Positions 24,710 through 33,551 of a stretch of 64,000 nucleotides of DNA are shown here, piece after piece (position 1 is the first letter of the stretch; every line of letters starts with the position of its first letter). A program made the translations under genes and the position numbers. The notes under the pieces were generated by a model, which saw only the letters and a program-made list of their open reading frames with translations, was not told the DNA's origin and searched no databases. The stretch is taken from the NCBI RefSeq assembly GCF_013374095.1, contig NZ_AP022672.1:124001-188000 (forward strand). Direction: 5' to 3'. Source of the DNA: Sphingomonas sp. HMP6. Lineage in GTDB: Bacteria; Pseudomonadota; Alphaproteobacteria; Sphingomonadales; Sphingomonadaceae.

Positions 24710-24753
24710 ATTTAGGTGATAGCCAACACCGACCCCTTCGCTACACCGCTGCC

Positions 24754-25380
24754 ATGCACCTGCGCGCCGAAGCCCTGATCCTCGCGATCCGCCATCACGG
24801 CGAGCATGGCGCGATCGCGCGCGCGCTGACTGCCGAGCATGGGTTGCAGGCGGGCTATGTGCGGGGTGGGCGCTCCAGCCGGATCCGGCCGATCCTGCAA
24901 CCCGCCAACCGCGTGATCGGCGAATGGCGTGCGCGCACCGATGATCAGCTTGCCAGTTTGAGCGTCGAACTCGTCACCAGCCGCGCGCCGCTTTATGCCG
25001 AGCCGCTCCCGGCGCTCGCGCTCGATTGGGTGACGACGCTGACCGCCGCTGCGCTGCCCGAGGCGCAACCCTATCCGCGATTGTACGCCGCGCTCGACGG
25101 GACGATTGCGGCGGTCGAATCCGCCCCCGCGGCGCGCGGGTGGGCGCTGGCGCTGGCGCGCTATGAATTGCTGGTGCTGGCGGAGCTTGGCTATGGCCTG
25201 GAGCGCGAGACGCTGCCGCCGGCGCTTGCCAGCGGGGTGGCCCCGGAATGGCCCGAAATCCTTGAGGCGCTGGGCATCACGGGCGAGGCGCTGGCCGCGC
25301 AAATTCTGGTCGAACGGCGCGCGGTGACGCTCGATGCGCGCGCGCGGCTGGTCGATCGGCTGAAAAGGGCGGTTGCGTGA
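24754..25380 (+). CDS. recO: DNA repair protein RecO
   Basis: 208-aa RecO of the RecFOR pathway, which loads RecA onto SSB-coated single-stranded DNA gaps. The N-terminal OB fold begins MHLRAEALILAIRHHGEHG and includes GLQAGYVRGGRSS; the helical C-terminal part includes LALARYELLVLAELGYGLE. It lacks the zinc-binding cysteines that many RecO proteins have in the C-terminal domain, and it is shorter than the usual 230-250 aa. The start ATG at 24754 is after a family A repeat. Confidence 0.9.
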   Translation: MHLRAEALILAIRHHGEHGAIARALTAEHGLQAGYVRGGRSSRIRPILQPANRVIGEWRARTDDQLASLSVELVTSRAPLYAEPLPALALDWVTTLTAAALPEAQPYPRLYAALDGTIAAVESAPAARGWALALARYELLVLAELGYGLERETLPPALASGVAPEWPEILEALGITGEALAAQILVERRAVTLDARARLVDRLKRAVA

Positions 25381-25410
25381 AGCCCCGCGCCTCGGCAAGG
25401 ACTCTCATGC

Positions 25411-25499
25411 CCGTTCGTCCTGAGCTTGTCGAAGGACTGTTCTTTCTTCCTTGCGGGTGGAAGAGGAGAGCAGGGCTTCGACACGCTCAGCCCGAACGG
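25411..25499. repeat. Intergenic inverted repeat, family A copy 4
   Basis: Left end CCGTTCGTCCTGAGCTTGTC at 25411 and right end GACACGCTCAGCCCGAACGG ending at 25499. It lies between recO and leuB, and its last bases (ACGGA) are the only purine-rich sequence ahead of the leuB start. Confidence 0.88.
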
Positions 25500-25507
25500 A
25501 ATTCTAT

Positions 25508-26560
25508 GTGGCACTGATCGCAATTCTCGCCGGTGACGGCATCGGACCCGAAGTCACGCGCGAGGCGCGGCGCGTGCTCGAAGCACTCGACCTTGGCCAT
25601 AGCTTCGAAACCGCAGCCGTTGGTGGCGCGGCGTATCGCGCGACCAGCCATCCGCTGCCGCACGAGACGCTGGCGCTCGCCAAGCGCGCCGATGCGATCC
25701 TGTTCGGTGCGGTCGGCGATCCCGAGATGGACGGGCTCGAGCGCGCGCTGCGCCCGGAGCAGGCGATCCTGGGTTTGCGCAAGGCGCTCGGCCTGTTTGC
25801 CAATCTCCGGCCCGCCAAGCTGTTTCCGGGGCTCGAGGATGCCTCCGCGATGCGGCCCGAGATCGCGCGTGCGATCGACATGGTGATCGTGCGCGAACTG
25901 ACCGGCGACGTCTATTTCGGCGACAAGGGCCGCGGCATTACCAATAAGGGCCTGCGCGAAGGCCATGACATGATGCGCTATGACGAGGTCGAGGTCGCGC
26001 GGATCGCGCGCGTCGGTTTCGAAATGGCGCAGCGGCGCAAGCGCATCATCACCTCGGTCGACAAGGCCAATGTGCTGGAAACCTCACAATTGTGGCGCGA
26101 GGTGGTCAACGAAATCGCGCGCGATTACCCCGAGGTGAAGCTCACCCATATGTACGTCGACAATGCCGCGATGCAGTTGGTGCGCAATCCCGGCGCATTC
26201 GACGTGATCGTCACCGGCAATCTGTTCGGCGACATCCTGTCCGATCAGGCGAGCATGTGCGTCGGGTCGATCGGGATGCTGCCGTCGGCCTCGCTCAACC
26301 AGTGGCAGGGGACGTGCGGGCTGTACGAGCCGATCCACGGTTCCGCGCCCGATATCGCCGGCCAGGGCAAGGCCAATCCGTGCGCGGCGATCCTGTCCGC
26401 GGCGATGCTGCTGCGGCATTCGCTGGCGGACGAAGCCTCGGCGCTGCGGATCGAAGCGGCGGTGGTCGCGGCAATCGGCGGCGGCGCGCGCACGCCCGAT
26501 CTTGGCGGCACGCTCTCGACCGAAGCGATGGGCGATGCGGTGCTGGCCGCACTTGCATGA
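25508..26560 (+). CDS. leuB: 3-isopropylmalate dehydrogenase
   Basis: NAD-dependent oxidative decarboxylation of 3-isopropylmalate in leucine biosynthesis. The 350-aa protein shows the [10 protein letters not shown] start, [11 protein letters not shown] with substrate-contacting residues, the catalytic lysine in SVDKANVL, the tyrosine-region [13 protein letters not shown] and the metal-binding [13 protein letters not shown]. The start is the GTG at 25508; the longer reading includes repeat sequence. Its end overlaps the start of the glycosyltransferase gene by 4 bases (ATGA), coupling two unrelated pathways. Confidence 0.96.
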   Translation: MALIAILAGDGIGPEVTREARRVLEALDLGHSFETAAVGGAAYRATSHPLPHETLALAKRADAILFGAVGDPEMDGLERALRPEQAILGLRKALGLFANLRPAKLFPGLEDASAMRPEIARAIDMVIVRELTGDVYFGDKGRGITNKGLREGHDMMRYDEVEVARIARVGFEMAQRRKRIITSVDKANVLETSQLWREVVNEIARDYPEVKLTHMYVDNAAMQLVRNPGAFDVIVTGNLFGDILSDQASMCVGSIGMLPSASLNQWQGTCGLYEPIHGSAPDIAGQGKANPCAAILSAAMLLRHSLADEASALRIEAAVVAAIGGGARTPDLGGTLSTEAMGDAVLAALA

Positions 26561-27672
26561 GCGAGCCGCTGGAACCGACCACATTGGAGTTGGCGGTCGT
26601 CATCCCGACCTTCAACGAACTGCGCAACGTGCCGCTGCTGATCGCCAAGCTCGACGCGGCGCTGGTCGGGCGTGGGTGGGAGGCGATCTTCGTCGATGAC
26701 GACAGCCCCGACGGCACCGCGCAGGCCGCGCGCGACATCGCGCTGACCGACCGGCGCGTCCGCGTGATCCAGCGGATCGGGCGGCGTGGGCTGTCCTCGG
26801 CCTGTATCGAGGGGATGTGCGCGACTGCGGCCCCGGTCGTCGCGGTGATCGACGGCGATCTGCAGCATGACGAGACGATCCTGCCCGCGATGCTCGATGC
26901 GTTGCAAGCCGACGCCGCGCTCGACGTTGTGATCGGATCGCGCTTCGTTGCTGGCGGCGGGACGGGCGAGTGGGACCATGACCGCGTCGCCAAATCCGCT
27001 TTGGCGACGCGGATTTCCAGGCGCGTGCTGAAAGCCGATCTCAACGATCCGATGAGCGGCTTCTTCATGATCCGCAGCGCGATCGTGCGCGCAATGATCC
27101 CGTCGCTGTCGGCGATCGGCTTCAAGATCCTGCTCGACATCATGACCGCGAGCCCGCGGCCGCTCAAGTTCCTCGAATTGCCCTATACCTTCAGGCTGCG
27201 GACCGAGGGCGAGAGCAAGCTCGATTACGTCGTGGCGATGGAGTTCCTGATCGCACTGTACGACCGGATGTTCGGGCGGATCGTGCCGGTGCGCTTCGTG
27301 ATGTTCTCCGCGATCGGGGCGATCGGCGCGGTGGTGCACCTGGCGGTGCTGTGGGTGTTGTTCCGCGAGAGCGGGCTGGAGTTCGTTGCGGCGACGATCG
27401 TGGCGACGTTGGTCGCGATGACCTTCAACTTCTTCCTCAACAACGCGCTGACCTATCGCGAGCGGCGGCTGACGGGTGCGCGCGCGCTGTTCGACGGATG
27501 GGTGTCGTTCTGCCTGGTCTGCGCGGTCGGGGCGGCGGCGAATGTCGGCGTCGCGGCGTTCCTGTTCGAGGTGCAGCATGGTGCCTGGGCACTGTCGGCG
27601 CTGGCGGGGATCGTGGTGGCGGCGGTGTGGAATTTCGCGCTGTCGTCGCGGTTTGTGTGGGGGCGGTATTAA
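26557..27672 (+). CDS. Polyprenyl-phosphate sugar synthase, GT2 with GtrA domain
   Basis: 371-aa protein with an N-terminal GT2 domain like dolichol-phosphate mannose synthase ([34 protein letters not shown] with the metal-binding DxD-type acids, GSRFVAGGG) and a C-terminal GtrA domain of four membrane helices (about 245-370). It would transfer mannose or glucose from a nucleotide sugar to undecaprenyl phosphate and may help flip the product. It is coupled to leuB (ATGA) and convergent, with a 4-base overlap, with a PMT-type transferase that uses such a donor. Confidence 0.85.
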   Translation: MSEPLEPTTLELAVVIPTFNELRNVPLLIAKLDAALVGRGWEAIFVDDDSPDGTAQAARDIALTDRRVRVIQRIGRRGLSSACIEGMCATAAPVVAVIDGDLQHDETILPAMLDALQADAALDVVIGSRFVAGGGTGEWDHDRVAKSALATRISRRVLKADLNDPMSGFFMIRSAIVRAMIPSLSAIGFKILLDIMTASPRPLKFLELPYTFRLRTEGESKLDYVVAMEFLIALYDRMFGRIVPVRFVMFSAIGAIGAVVHLAVLWVLFRESGLEFVAATIVATLVAMTFNFFLNNALTYRERRLTGARALFDGWVSFCLVCAVGAAANVGVAAFLFEVQHGAWALSALAGIVVAAVWNFALSSRFVWGRY

Positions 27673-28952
27673 ACCCAGCTCGGAAACCAGGTCCAGAAAT
27701 GGAAAGCGTTCGGTCCGCTCAAGCGCGCCGCCGATAGCACCGGGTAGAACAAAACGAAGAACGCCAGCACGACGATCAGCATCGCTTCGTCCCAATGCTT
27801 TCCGCGCTTGAAATGGTCGAGTGCGACGGCGAGCGCGATGCACAGGAAGGTGGTCGGCAGATAGTAATAATAGAAAAAGCCGAGCGATTTGGGGATCACT
27901 GCCCATATTCCGTAACTGCCGATCCATAGCCCGGCCGCCGCGAGTGCCGCGGCGCTCCGGTCGCGCCACCAGGCGTAGAGGCACGCTACAACCGCGATCA
28001 GCCCGCCATAGAGGATCGCGAGATTGCCAATCAGCAGCACCCCGCGCTGCGCACCGTCGGCGGGTTCGTAGAGATACCACACCGGCCGCACCATGAACGG
28101 CCAACTCCACCACGATGATTGGTACGGATGATGCGGCAGGATCTGCGTCTGCTGGTGATACATATTGCCCTGAAATGGCAGCAGCTTGGCCAGCGTCATC
28201 GCGTCGATATGGTAGAAGAAAGCCGGGGCAAAGGTCAGGAAATAGGCGGCGATGCTGACCGCGCCGAGTGTCACGATCGCCGTGATCGCCGCCATGCCGG
28301 GCCAGTGGCGATGCCCGCCTGCGTTCAGCGCGGCATAGACCGACCGACCGTTGGCGCGGGCATCGTTCAGCCGCACCGCCACGAACGCGATCGCGGCAAA
28401 CGCCACGAGCGGCGCGGCACTCCATTTCGCGGCGACGGCGAGGCCAAGCACGGCGCTGCCCATGATCCAGCGTGACCACGCCTGCGGCCCTGTTTCTGCC
28501 CGCATCGCCCACAACAGGCCCGTGATGCCGAGCAGCGCCAACGCCGCCATGAACCCGTCGAGCATCCCGATCCGCGCCTGCACGAACACGGTGAAATTGA
28601 ACACAGCGAACAACGCGCCGAACACCGCCGGGCGGACGCGGCCGAGCATCAGCCACAGGATCGCGAACACGCCGAGCACTGTCGTCGTGCCTGCCAGTGT
28701 CGAGAAGAAGCGCCACCCCAGGCTGTTATCGCCGAACAGCAGGATGCCAGCGGCAATGATCTCCTTCGCCAGCAAGGGATGTTCGATGTTGGTCGGCCCG
28801 GCAAGCGCAATCAGCTTTCGCGCGGCGGGAACATAATGCACCTCGTCGAACATCAGTTTCGACGGTATCGTCAGGCGATAGCAGAACAGAAACTGCGCCA
28901 GCAAAGCGAGGATCGCGGCGGCGCGAAAGGGGCTGGGCTGGGGGTGCGTCAC
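27669..28952 (-). CDS. PMT-type (GT39) protein O-mannosyltransferase
   Basis: 427-aa polytopic membrane enzyme of the GT39/PMT family, which moves mannose from a polyprenyl phosphate to Ser/Thr of exported proteins. The loop-1 motif FDEVHYVPAARKL contains the catalytic Asp-Glu pair, NIEHPLLAKEIIAAG follows, and about ten hydrophobic segments are visible. The start is the GTG at 28952, since upstream ATG codons in frame would extend into the divergent metZ gene. Neighbouring GT2-GtrA protein is a plausible donor synthase. Actual sugar and protein targets are unknown. Confidence 0.85.
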   Translation of the reverse strand: MTHPQPSPFRAAAILALLAQFLFCYRLTIPSKLMFDEVHYVPAARKLIALAGPTNIEHPLLAKEIIAAGILLFGDNSLGWRFFSTLAGTTTVLGVFAILWLMLGRVRPAVFGALFAVFNFTVFVQARIGMLDGFMAALALLGITGLLWAMRAETGPQAWSRWIMGSAVLGLAVAAKWSAAPLVAFAAIAFVAVRLNDARANGRSVYAALNAGGHRHWPGMAAITAIVTLGAVSIAAYFLTFAPAFFYHIDAMTLAKLLPFQGNMYHQQTQILPHHPYQSSWWSWPFMVRPVWYLYEPADGAQRGVLLIGNLAILYGGLIAVVACLYAWWRDRSAAALAAAGLWIGSYGIWAVIPKSLGFFYYYYLPTTFLCIALAVALDHFKRGKHWDEAMLIVVLAFFVLFYPVLSAARLSGPNAFHFWTWFPSWV

Positions 28953-29055
28953 AGCATCTCTATCCCCGCTCAAGCCATTCCTTTCAAGCGCGCGCCCGCG
29001 ATGCCCCCCTGATCCCCATTGACGTACGCCGCGCGCTCCCGGCAAAGTGGGCGAC

Positions 29056-30261
29056 ATGAAACGCCGCACCGGACAAGACCAGAGCATCACGCGCCAGTGG
29101 CGCCCCGCAACGCAAGCCGTGCGCGGCGGCACCGCGCGCAGCGAATGGGGGGAGACGTCGGAGGCGCTGTTCCTGACATCGGGCTATGCCTATGATTGCG
29201 CCGCCGATGCCGCCGCGCGCTTCGCGGGCGAACAGGTCGGCATGACCTATTCGCGGTTGCAGAATCCGACGGTCGAGATGCTCGAAAACCGCATCGCCTT
29301 GCTTGAAGGGGCGGAAGCGTGTCGCACGATGGCAACGGGCATGGCGGCGATGACGGCGGTGCTGCTGTGCCAGCTCCAGACCGGAGACCATATCGTCGCG
29401 GGGCGCGCGGCATTCGGGTCGTGCCGCTGGCTGACCGACACGCTGCTCCCCAAATTCGGGATCGACGTGAGCATCATCGATGCGCGCGATCCGCAGCAAT
29501 TCGAAGATGCGTGCAAGCCGAACACCAAGCTGTTCTTCTTCGAAACGCCTGCCAACCCGACGATGGATGTGGTTGATCTGAAAGCGGTTTGCGACATCGC
29601 GCGGGCGCGGGGGATAACTTCGGTGGTCGACAATGCCTTCGCCACGCCCGCGCTGCAGCGGCCGATGGAGTTCGGCGCCGACGTGACCGCCTATAGCGCG
29701 ACCAAGATGATGGACGGGCAGGGGCGCGTGCTCGCGGGTGCGGTGTGCGGGACGCAGAAGTTCATCGACGACACGTTGCTGCCCTTTACGCGCAACACCG
29801 GGCCGACGCTGAGCGCGTTCAACGCCTGGGTCGTGCTGAAGGGGCTGGAGACGCTCGATCTGCGCATCCGGCGGCAATCGGAAAATGCACTGAAGGTCGG
29901 GCGGATGATCGAGGCGCGCGTTCCGCGGATGCTTCACCCCGGTCTGCCGAGCCATCCGCAGCACGATCTGGCGATGCGCCAGATGGAAGCCTGCGGCCCG
30001 ATCTTCGCGTTCGAAGTGGCGGATCGCAAGCAGGCGCACGGGCTGCTCGATGCGCTGCAAGTTGTCGATATCTCGAACAATATCGGCGATTCGCGCTCGC
30101 TGATGACGCATCCCGCCTCGACCACGCATTCCGGCGTCGCGGAGCAAAAGCGGCTCGAGATGGGCGTGACCGAGGGGCTGATCCGGCTCAATGTCGGCCT
30201 TGAAGATGCGCAGGACGTGATCGAGGATATCGACCGGGCGCTGACTGCGGTGGGTTTGTGA
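29056..30261 (+). CDS. metZ: O-succinylhomoserine sulfhydrylase
   Basis: PLP enzyme of the Cys/Met metabolism family that forms homocysteine from O-succinylhomoserine and sulfide. The 401-aa protein has GMTYSRLQNPTVEMLE near residue 64, the glycine-rich ATGMAAMTAV, the PLP-phosphate-contacting segments and the Schiff-base lysine in YSATKMMDG. MetZ rather than MetY or MetB is chosen from overall similarity and length. The start is the ATG at 29056; a GTG three codons upstream is an alternative. It overlaps apaG by 4 bases and uses sulfide made by the nearby cysI operon product. Confidence 0.88.
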   Translation: MKRRTGQDQSITRQWRPATQAVRGGTARSEWGETSEALFLTSGYAYDCAADAAARFAGEQVGMTYSRLQNPTVEMLENRIALLEGAEACRTMATGMAAMTAVLLCQLQTGDHIVAGRAAFGSCRWLTDTLLPKFGIDVSIIDARDPQQFEDACKPNTKLFFFETPANPTMDVVDLKAVCDIARARGITSVVDNAFATPALQRPMEFGADVTAYSATKMMDGQGRVLAGAVCGTQKFIDDTLLPFTRNTGPTLSAFNAWVVLKGLETLDLRIRRQSENALKVGRMIEARVPRMLHPGLPSHPQHDLAMRQMEACGPIFAFEVADRKQAHGLLDALQVVDISNNIGDSRSLMTHPASTTHSGVAEQKRLEMGVTEGLIRLNVGLEDAQDVIEDIDRALTAVGL

Positions 30262-30668
30262 GCGACGTCATGAAGGCACTGTTTCCCTATGCCGCGGAAA
30301 CGCGCGGGGTGATCGTGCGCGTGTCGGTGAGCTTCTTGCCCGAACAATCCGAGCCCGATCGCGGGCGGTGGTTCTGGGCCTATCATATCCGGATCGAGAA
30401 TGCCGGCGCGATGGCGGTGCAATTGCTCACGCGGCACTGGGTCATTACCGACGGACGCGGCGCGCGCCATTCGGTTGAGGGCGAGGGGGTGATCGGCGAA
30501 CAACCGCTGATCGCGCCGGGCGACAGCTTCGATTACGTCTCGGGTTGCCCGCTCTCGACGCCAAGCGGCGCGATGCTCGGCAGCTACCATATGATGGGTG
30601 ACGACGGCGCGGGCTTCGACGTCGAAATCCCCCGTTTTGCGTTGCTTGCGCCTGCGGTGGGGGCGTGA
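30258..30668 (+). CDS. apaG: ApaG domain protein
   Basis: 136-aa single immunoglobulin-like (ApaG) domain protein. Core segments are VRVSVSFLPEQSEPDRGRWF, WAYHIRIEN, LLTRHWVITDGRG and SGCPLSTPSGAMLGSYHM. The role is unclear: linked to Co2+ resistance and Ap4A metabolism in enterobacteria. The GTG at 30258 overlaps the metZ stop (GTGA); an ATG four codons later is an equally good start. It overlaps the LysR gene in the same way. Confidence 0.9.
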   Translation: MSDVMKALFPYAAETRGVIVRVSVSFLPEQSEPDRGRWFWAYHIRIENAGAMAVQLLTRHWVITDGRGARHSVEGEGVIGEQPLIAPGDSFDYVSGCPLSTPSGAMLGSYHMMGDDGAGFDVEIPRFALLAPAVGA

Positions 30669-31456
30669 AACGAACGCATCTTCCGTTGAACGGGCTGCGC
30701 GTGCTCGATGCGGCCGCGCGGCATTTGAGCTTTACGCGCGCCGCCGATGAGCTCGCGGTGACCCCGGCCGCGGTCGGGCAGCAGATCCGCGCGCTGGAGG
30801 ATACGCTGGGCGTCGTGCTGTTCCGGCGCACCACGAAGGGGCTGGAACTGACGCCTGAGGGCGAAAGCGGGCTCGCCGCGCTGCGCCAGGGGTTCTGGCA
30901 GTTCGAGGAAGCCGTCCGCGCGATGCAGGCGGGGCAAACGAGCAAGTCGCTCACGATCGCCGCGCCGCGCGATTTGACCGAGAAATGGCTGATGCCACGC
31001 CTTGCCGAGATTGCGCGCGGTGACGGCGAATTGCGCTTCGTGCTGATATCCGCCGACGAGACGATCGATTTCACCGAAGCCAATCTCGATCTCGCGATCC
31101 GCTGGGGTGACGGGCCGGGCGAGCATGAGGGCGAAGCGCTCGAATCCGCCGGAATGATTACGGTCGAGCGGCCGGGTGGTGGGGTCGATACGCGGATTTC
31201 CTGGCCGGGTTGCCTCAACGACGAAGCCGTATCGCTGGTGCGCGTCGGCGATGCCGGGCTGGCGCTTGATGCGGCCGCCGAAGGGCTGGGGCGCGCGACG
31301 GTGCCTGAACTGCTTGCCGCCAGCGATCTTGCGTCGGGGCGTGTGGTCGCAGTGGGCGAGGCCAAGCCGTACCGGCTCGGCTATTGGCTGGTCGCGCCGC
31401 TTCCGCAATGGCGTCAGAAGAAGGTCAAGGCGCTTGTCGCCGCGCTGACGGCATGA
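30665..31456 (+). CDS. LysR family regulator (GcvA-like)
   Basis: 263-aa LysR-type regulator. The N-terminal winged helix-turn-helix is LRVLDAAARHLSFTRAADEL with VTPAAVGQQIRALED as recognition region; the C-terminal periplasmic-binding-protein-like domain includes GVVLFRRTTKGLELTPEG at the linker. The sequence is closest in style to GcvA-type regulators. It starts at a GTG overlapping the apaG stop, so it is co-transcribed with metZ-apaG rather than divergent from a target, and its effector is unknown. Confidence 0.88.
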   Translation: MKRTHLPLNGLRVLDAAARHLSFTRAADELAVTPAAVGQQIRALEDTLGVVLFRRTTKGLELTPEGESGLAALRQGFWQFEEAVRAMQAGQTSKSLTIAAPRDLTEKWLMPRLAEIARGDGELRFVLISADETIDFTEANLDLAIRWGDGPGEHEGEALESAGMITVERPGGGVDTRISWPGCLNDEAVSLVRVGDAGLALDAAAEGLGRATVPELLAASDLASGRVVAVGEAKPYRLGYWLVAPLPQWRQKKVKALVAALTA

Positions 31457-31980
31457 CGCCGCCATTGGAAAGCGCACGGCTCACGATGCGCGCGCAGCGG
31501 GCCGACGATGCCGAGGCGCTGCACGAGGCGTTTGGCGACGAAGCGACCATGCGGTGGTGGAGCAGCGCGCCACACGCCACTCTAGACGAAACGCGCACCT
31601 ATCTCAGCACGCGCACGGATCAGCCCGGCCAGCGCGGCTGGGTGATGACGGTGAAGGGCACCGACCGCGCGATCGGCACCGTGTGGGCGGGGGAGCGGCG
31701 AGCCGGCGTCAGCGAGATCGGTTATATGCTCGTGCCCGGCGCGGCGCGGCAAGGCTATGCCCGCGAAGGCGTTTCGCGCTTGCTCGATCTGCTGTTCAGC
31801 GAGGAAGGCCATCGCCGCGTGTTCGCCGATACCGATCCAGACAATGCGTCATCGAACGCCTTGTTGACGCGCCTGGGTTTCACGCTCGAAGGGCGGTTGC
31901 GCGCCGAATGGGAGACGCATATCGGCGTGCGCGACACCTTGTTGTGGGGCCTGCTTGCCGAGGAATGGACCAGCCGATGA
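31453..31980 (+). CDS. GNAT N-acetyltransferase (RimJ-like)
   Basis: 175-aa GNAT-fold acetyltransferase of the RimJ/RimL style. It has ESARLTMRAQRADD at the start, GYMLVPGAARQGYAREG as the acetyl-CoA P-loop region (Q/RxxGxG/A) and the DPDNASSNALLTRLGF alpha-4 segment. Acceptor unknown. Its ATG at 31453 overlaps the LysR stop (ATGA) and its own end overlaps the next small membrane protein in the same way. Confidence 0.87.
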   Translation: MTPPLESARLTMRAQRADDAEALHEAFGDEATMRWWSSAPHATLDETRTYLSTRTDQPGQRGWVMTVKGTDRAIGTVWAGERRAGVSEIGYMLVPGAARQGYAREGVSRLLDLLFSEEGHRRVFADTDPDNASSNALLTRLGFTLEGRLRAEWETHIGVRDTLLWGLLAEEWTSR

Positions 31981-32267
31981 CCGCCAGATTCAAGGCCGAA
32001 CCGACCGCCAAGGCACCGCCGCCAGATCTCAACGATCCCGTGCAGCGTGCGGCGTATTCGCGCGAATTGAAGATGGTGGCACGGCCGATCCGTTACCTGG
32101 GTGTCGCGCTGGCGCTCGGGGCGGCGATCCTCGCGGCCTTGCGCGCGCGCTATTGGCCCGATCTGCCGATGATCCTGCCGCTGTTCCTGCTGGGCGTCGC
32201 GGCGCTGCATCTGTTCGCCGGGATCGTGATCCGCGCCAAATACCATCAGGCGCGGATGCGGGGATAG
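31977..32267 (+). CDS. Small membrane protein
   Basis: 96-aa hypothetical protein. A charged N-terminal 35 residues precede two hydrophobic segments (about 40-58 and 65-85), giving a two-helix hairpin with both ends likely cytoplasmic. The end is basic (IRAKYHQARMRG). It is the last gene of the metZ-apaG-lysR-GNAT string, coupled by ATGA. I do not recognise a function. Confidence 0.75.
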   Translation: MTARFKAEPTAKAPPPDLNDPVQRAAYSRELKMVARPIRYLGVALALGAAILAALRARYWPDLPMILPLFLLGVAALHLFAGIVIRAKYHQARMRG

Positions 32268-32273
32268 CGTGCG

Positions 32274-33515
32274 TTAAGAGGCCGCAGTGGGCGCTGGCGT
32301 CGTGCCTGGCGTTGTGGCTGGGGTTGCAACTGGCATCACAGCGGGATCGCGAGACAAGTCAATCGCCTCGATCGTCGGCACTGGGGAGCGGACGCGCATC
32401 CGGGTACCGGTGACCGTGGTCCAGGGTGCGGTAAAGGTATAGCGCTCAACCCGGAACGCAGAATCGCTATTGGCAGCGAGTGGGGCATAACGCCGGCCAC
32501 CGAGCGCGGTGAGGATCGGTTTGACCCAATCACCCGAGAGTTTCTCACTTTTGCGGAGCACCTCGGGTTCGCCCACTTTGCCGTCGGGCAGAACCTCGAA
32601 GCTGATATCGACCCACTGGTTGTCGACATCGTCGAGCAGGATGCGATTCAGCGTTTCCCCGCCTTGGTCGGGCCGTATTGCGCGTTCCGGAAGTTGGATC
32701 TTGGGCGCATACAACAGAACCGGCGTACTGACGGTGCCGACCTGATATTCGGCGACAAGGCGATCGATCGCGCCCGCATCGCCGCTGCGCACCGCAAGCT
32801 TTAACTTGAGAAGTTTGGCAGACCGCACAAATGGCGCAAGTGCCGGATCTGAGTTGGCGATCAGCGCGTTGCTCGCGGCGATGGCGGCGGTGAAATTCAT
32901 ATCGTCACGCCGGTCGGAGGCGGCGGCATAGACCATGGCGACGCGCAGCAACGCATACCCTTCGACGCGCGGTTGCTTCAACTCACGCGCGCGCCGCGCA
33001 ACTTTGCGATAAAGTTCGACCCCGGCCGCCAGGCGACCGGTTTTAGCGTACGCATCTCCCAATTCGACTTGGGCGCCGAGCACGCGCCAATCATCCGCCG
33101 GGAGCCCCGACTTGAGCGCGCTGATAACATCGAGCGCCCCACCGAAATAGGCATCCTGCTCGCCAAGATGGGCGGAGACGCGCGAGTTGGCGCGCAGCAG
33201 ATCGGACACCGGGACCGGATAGGCGTTGGCGAAGCGCTTGTTGCGCCCGATCGATTTAAGCATCGTCGCGCGCGCATTCTTGTAATCACCCGCAACGAAC
33301 TGCGTTTCGGCCACCGCCAGAGTCGCGTCGACATCCTTGTCGGGGGGGCAATGCTGCGCGATGCACGCCGCCAGCGCGGCCTTCGCATCCTTGAGCGACA
33401 TCCCGATTACGACGATGTCGGGGCCGGTTGCCGCGGGTTCGGGTGCCTTTTGCTGAGCGAACGCCGGCGTCGCCGCCAGCGTAGCGGCCATAGCAAATGC
33501 CTTGAAACGCAGCAT
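32274..33515 (-). CDS. Exported TPR-like protein with TonB-like C-terminal region
   Basis: 413-aa exported protein with a signal peptide ([20 protein letters not shown], cleavage near residue 20). The mature part starts with two Cys (AACIAQHC), then has helical TPR-like repeats (about 60-230), and ends with a beta-rich stretch [20 protein letters not shown] that resembles TonB C-terminal domains, followed by a Pro/Thr tail. The role is unknown; an envelope scaffold is possible. The start is the ATG at 33515, 36 bp downstream of parE. Confidence 0.7.
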   Translation of the reverse strand: MLRFKAFAMAATLAATPAFAQQKAPEPAATGPDIVVIGMSLKDAKAALAACIAQHCPPDKDVDATLAVAETQFVAGDYKNARATMLKSIGRNKRFANAYPVPVSDLLRANSRVSAHLGEQDAYFGGALDVISALKSGLPADDWRVLGAQVELGDAYAKTGRLAAGVELYRKVARRARELKQPRVEGYALLRVAMVYAAASDRRDDMNFTAAIAASNALIANSDPALAPFVRSAKLLKLKLAVRSGDAGAIDRLVAEYQVGTVSTPVLLYAPKIQLPERAIRPDQGGETLNRILLDDVDNQWVDISFEVLPDGKVGEPEVLRKSEKLSGDWVKPILTALGGRRYAPLAANSDSAFRVERYTFTAPWTTVTGTRMRVRSPVPTIEAIDLSRDPAVMPVATPATTPGTTPAPTAAS

Positions 33516-33551
33516 GATTCGACTCCCCGGCAAGATCGCCGCCAGGCGATT

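Noticed and set aside
26245..27660. Long minus-strand frame across leuB and the GT2 gene, continuing into the PMT gene
   Set aside because: Its reading is out of frame with PMT and antisense to two genuine genes.
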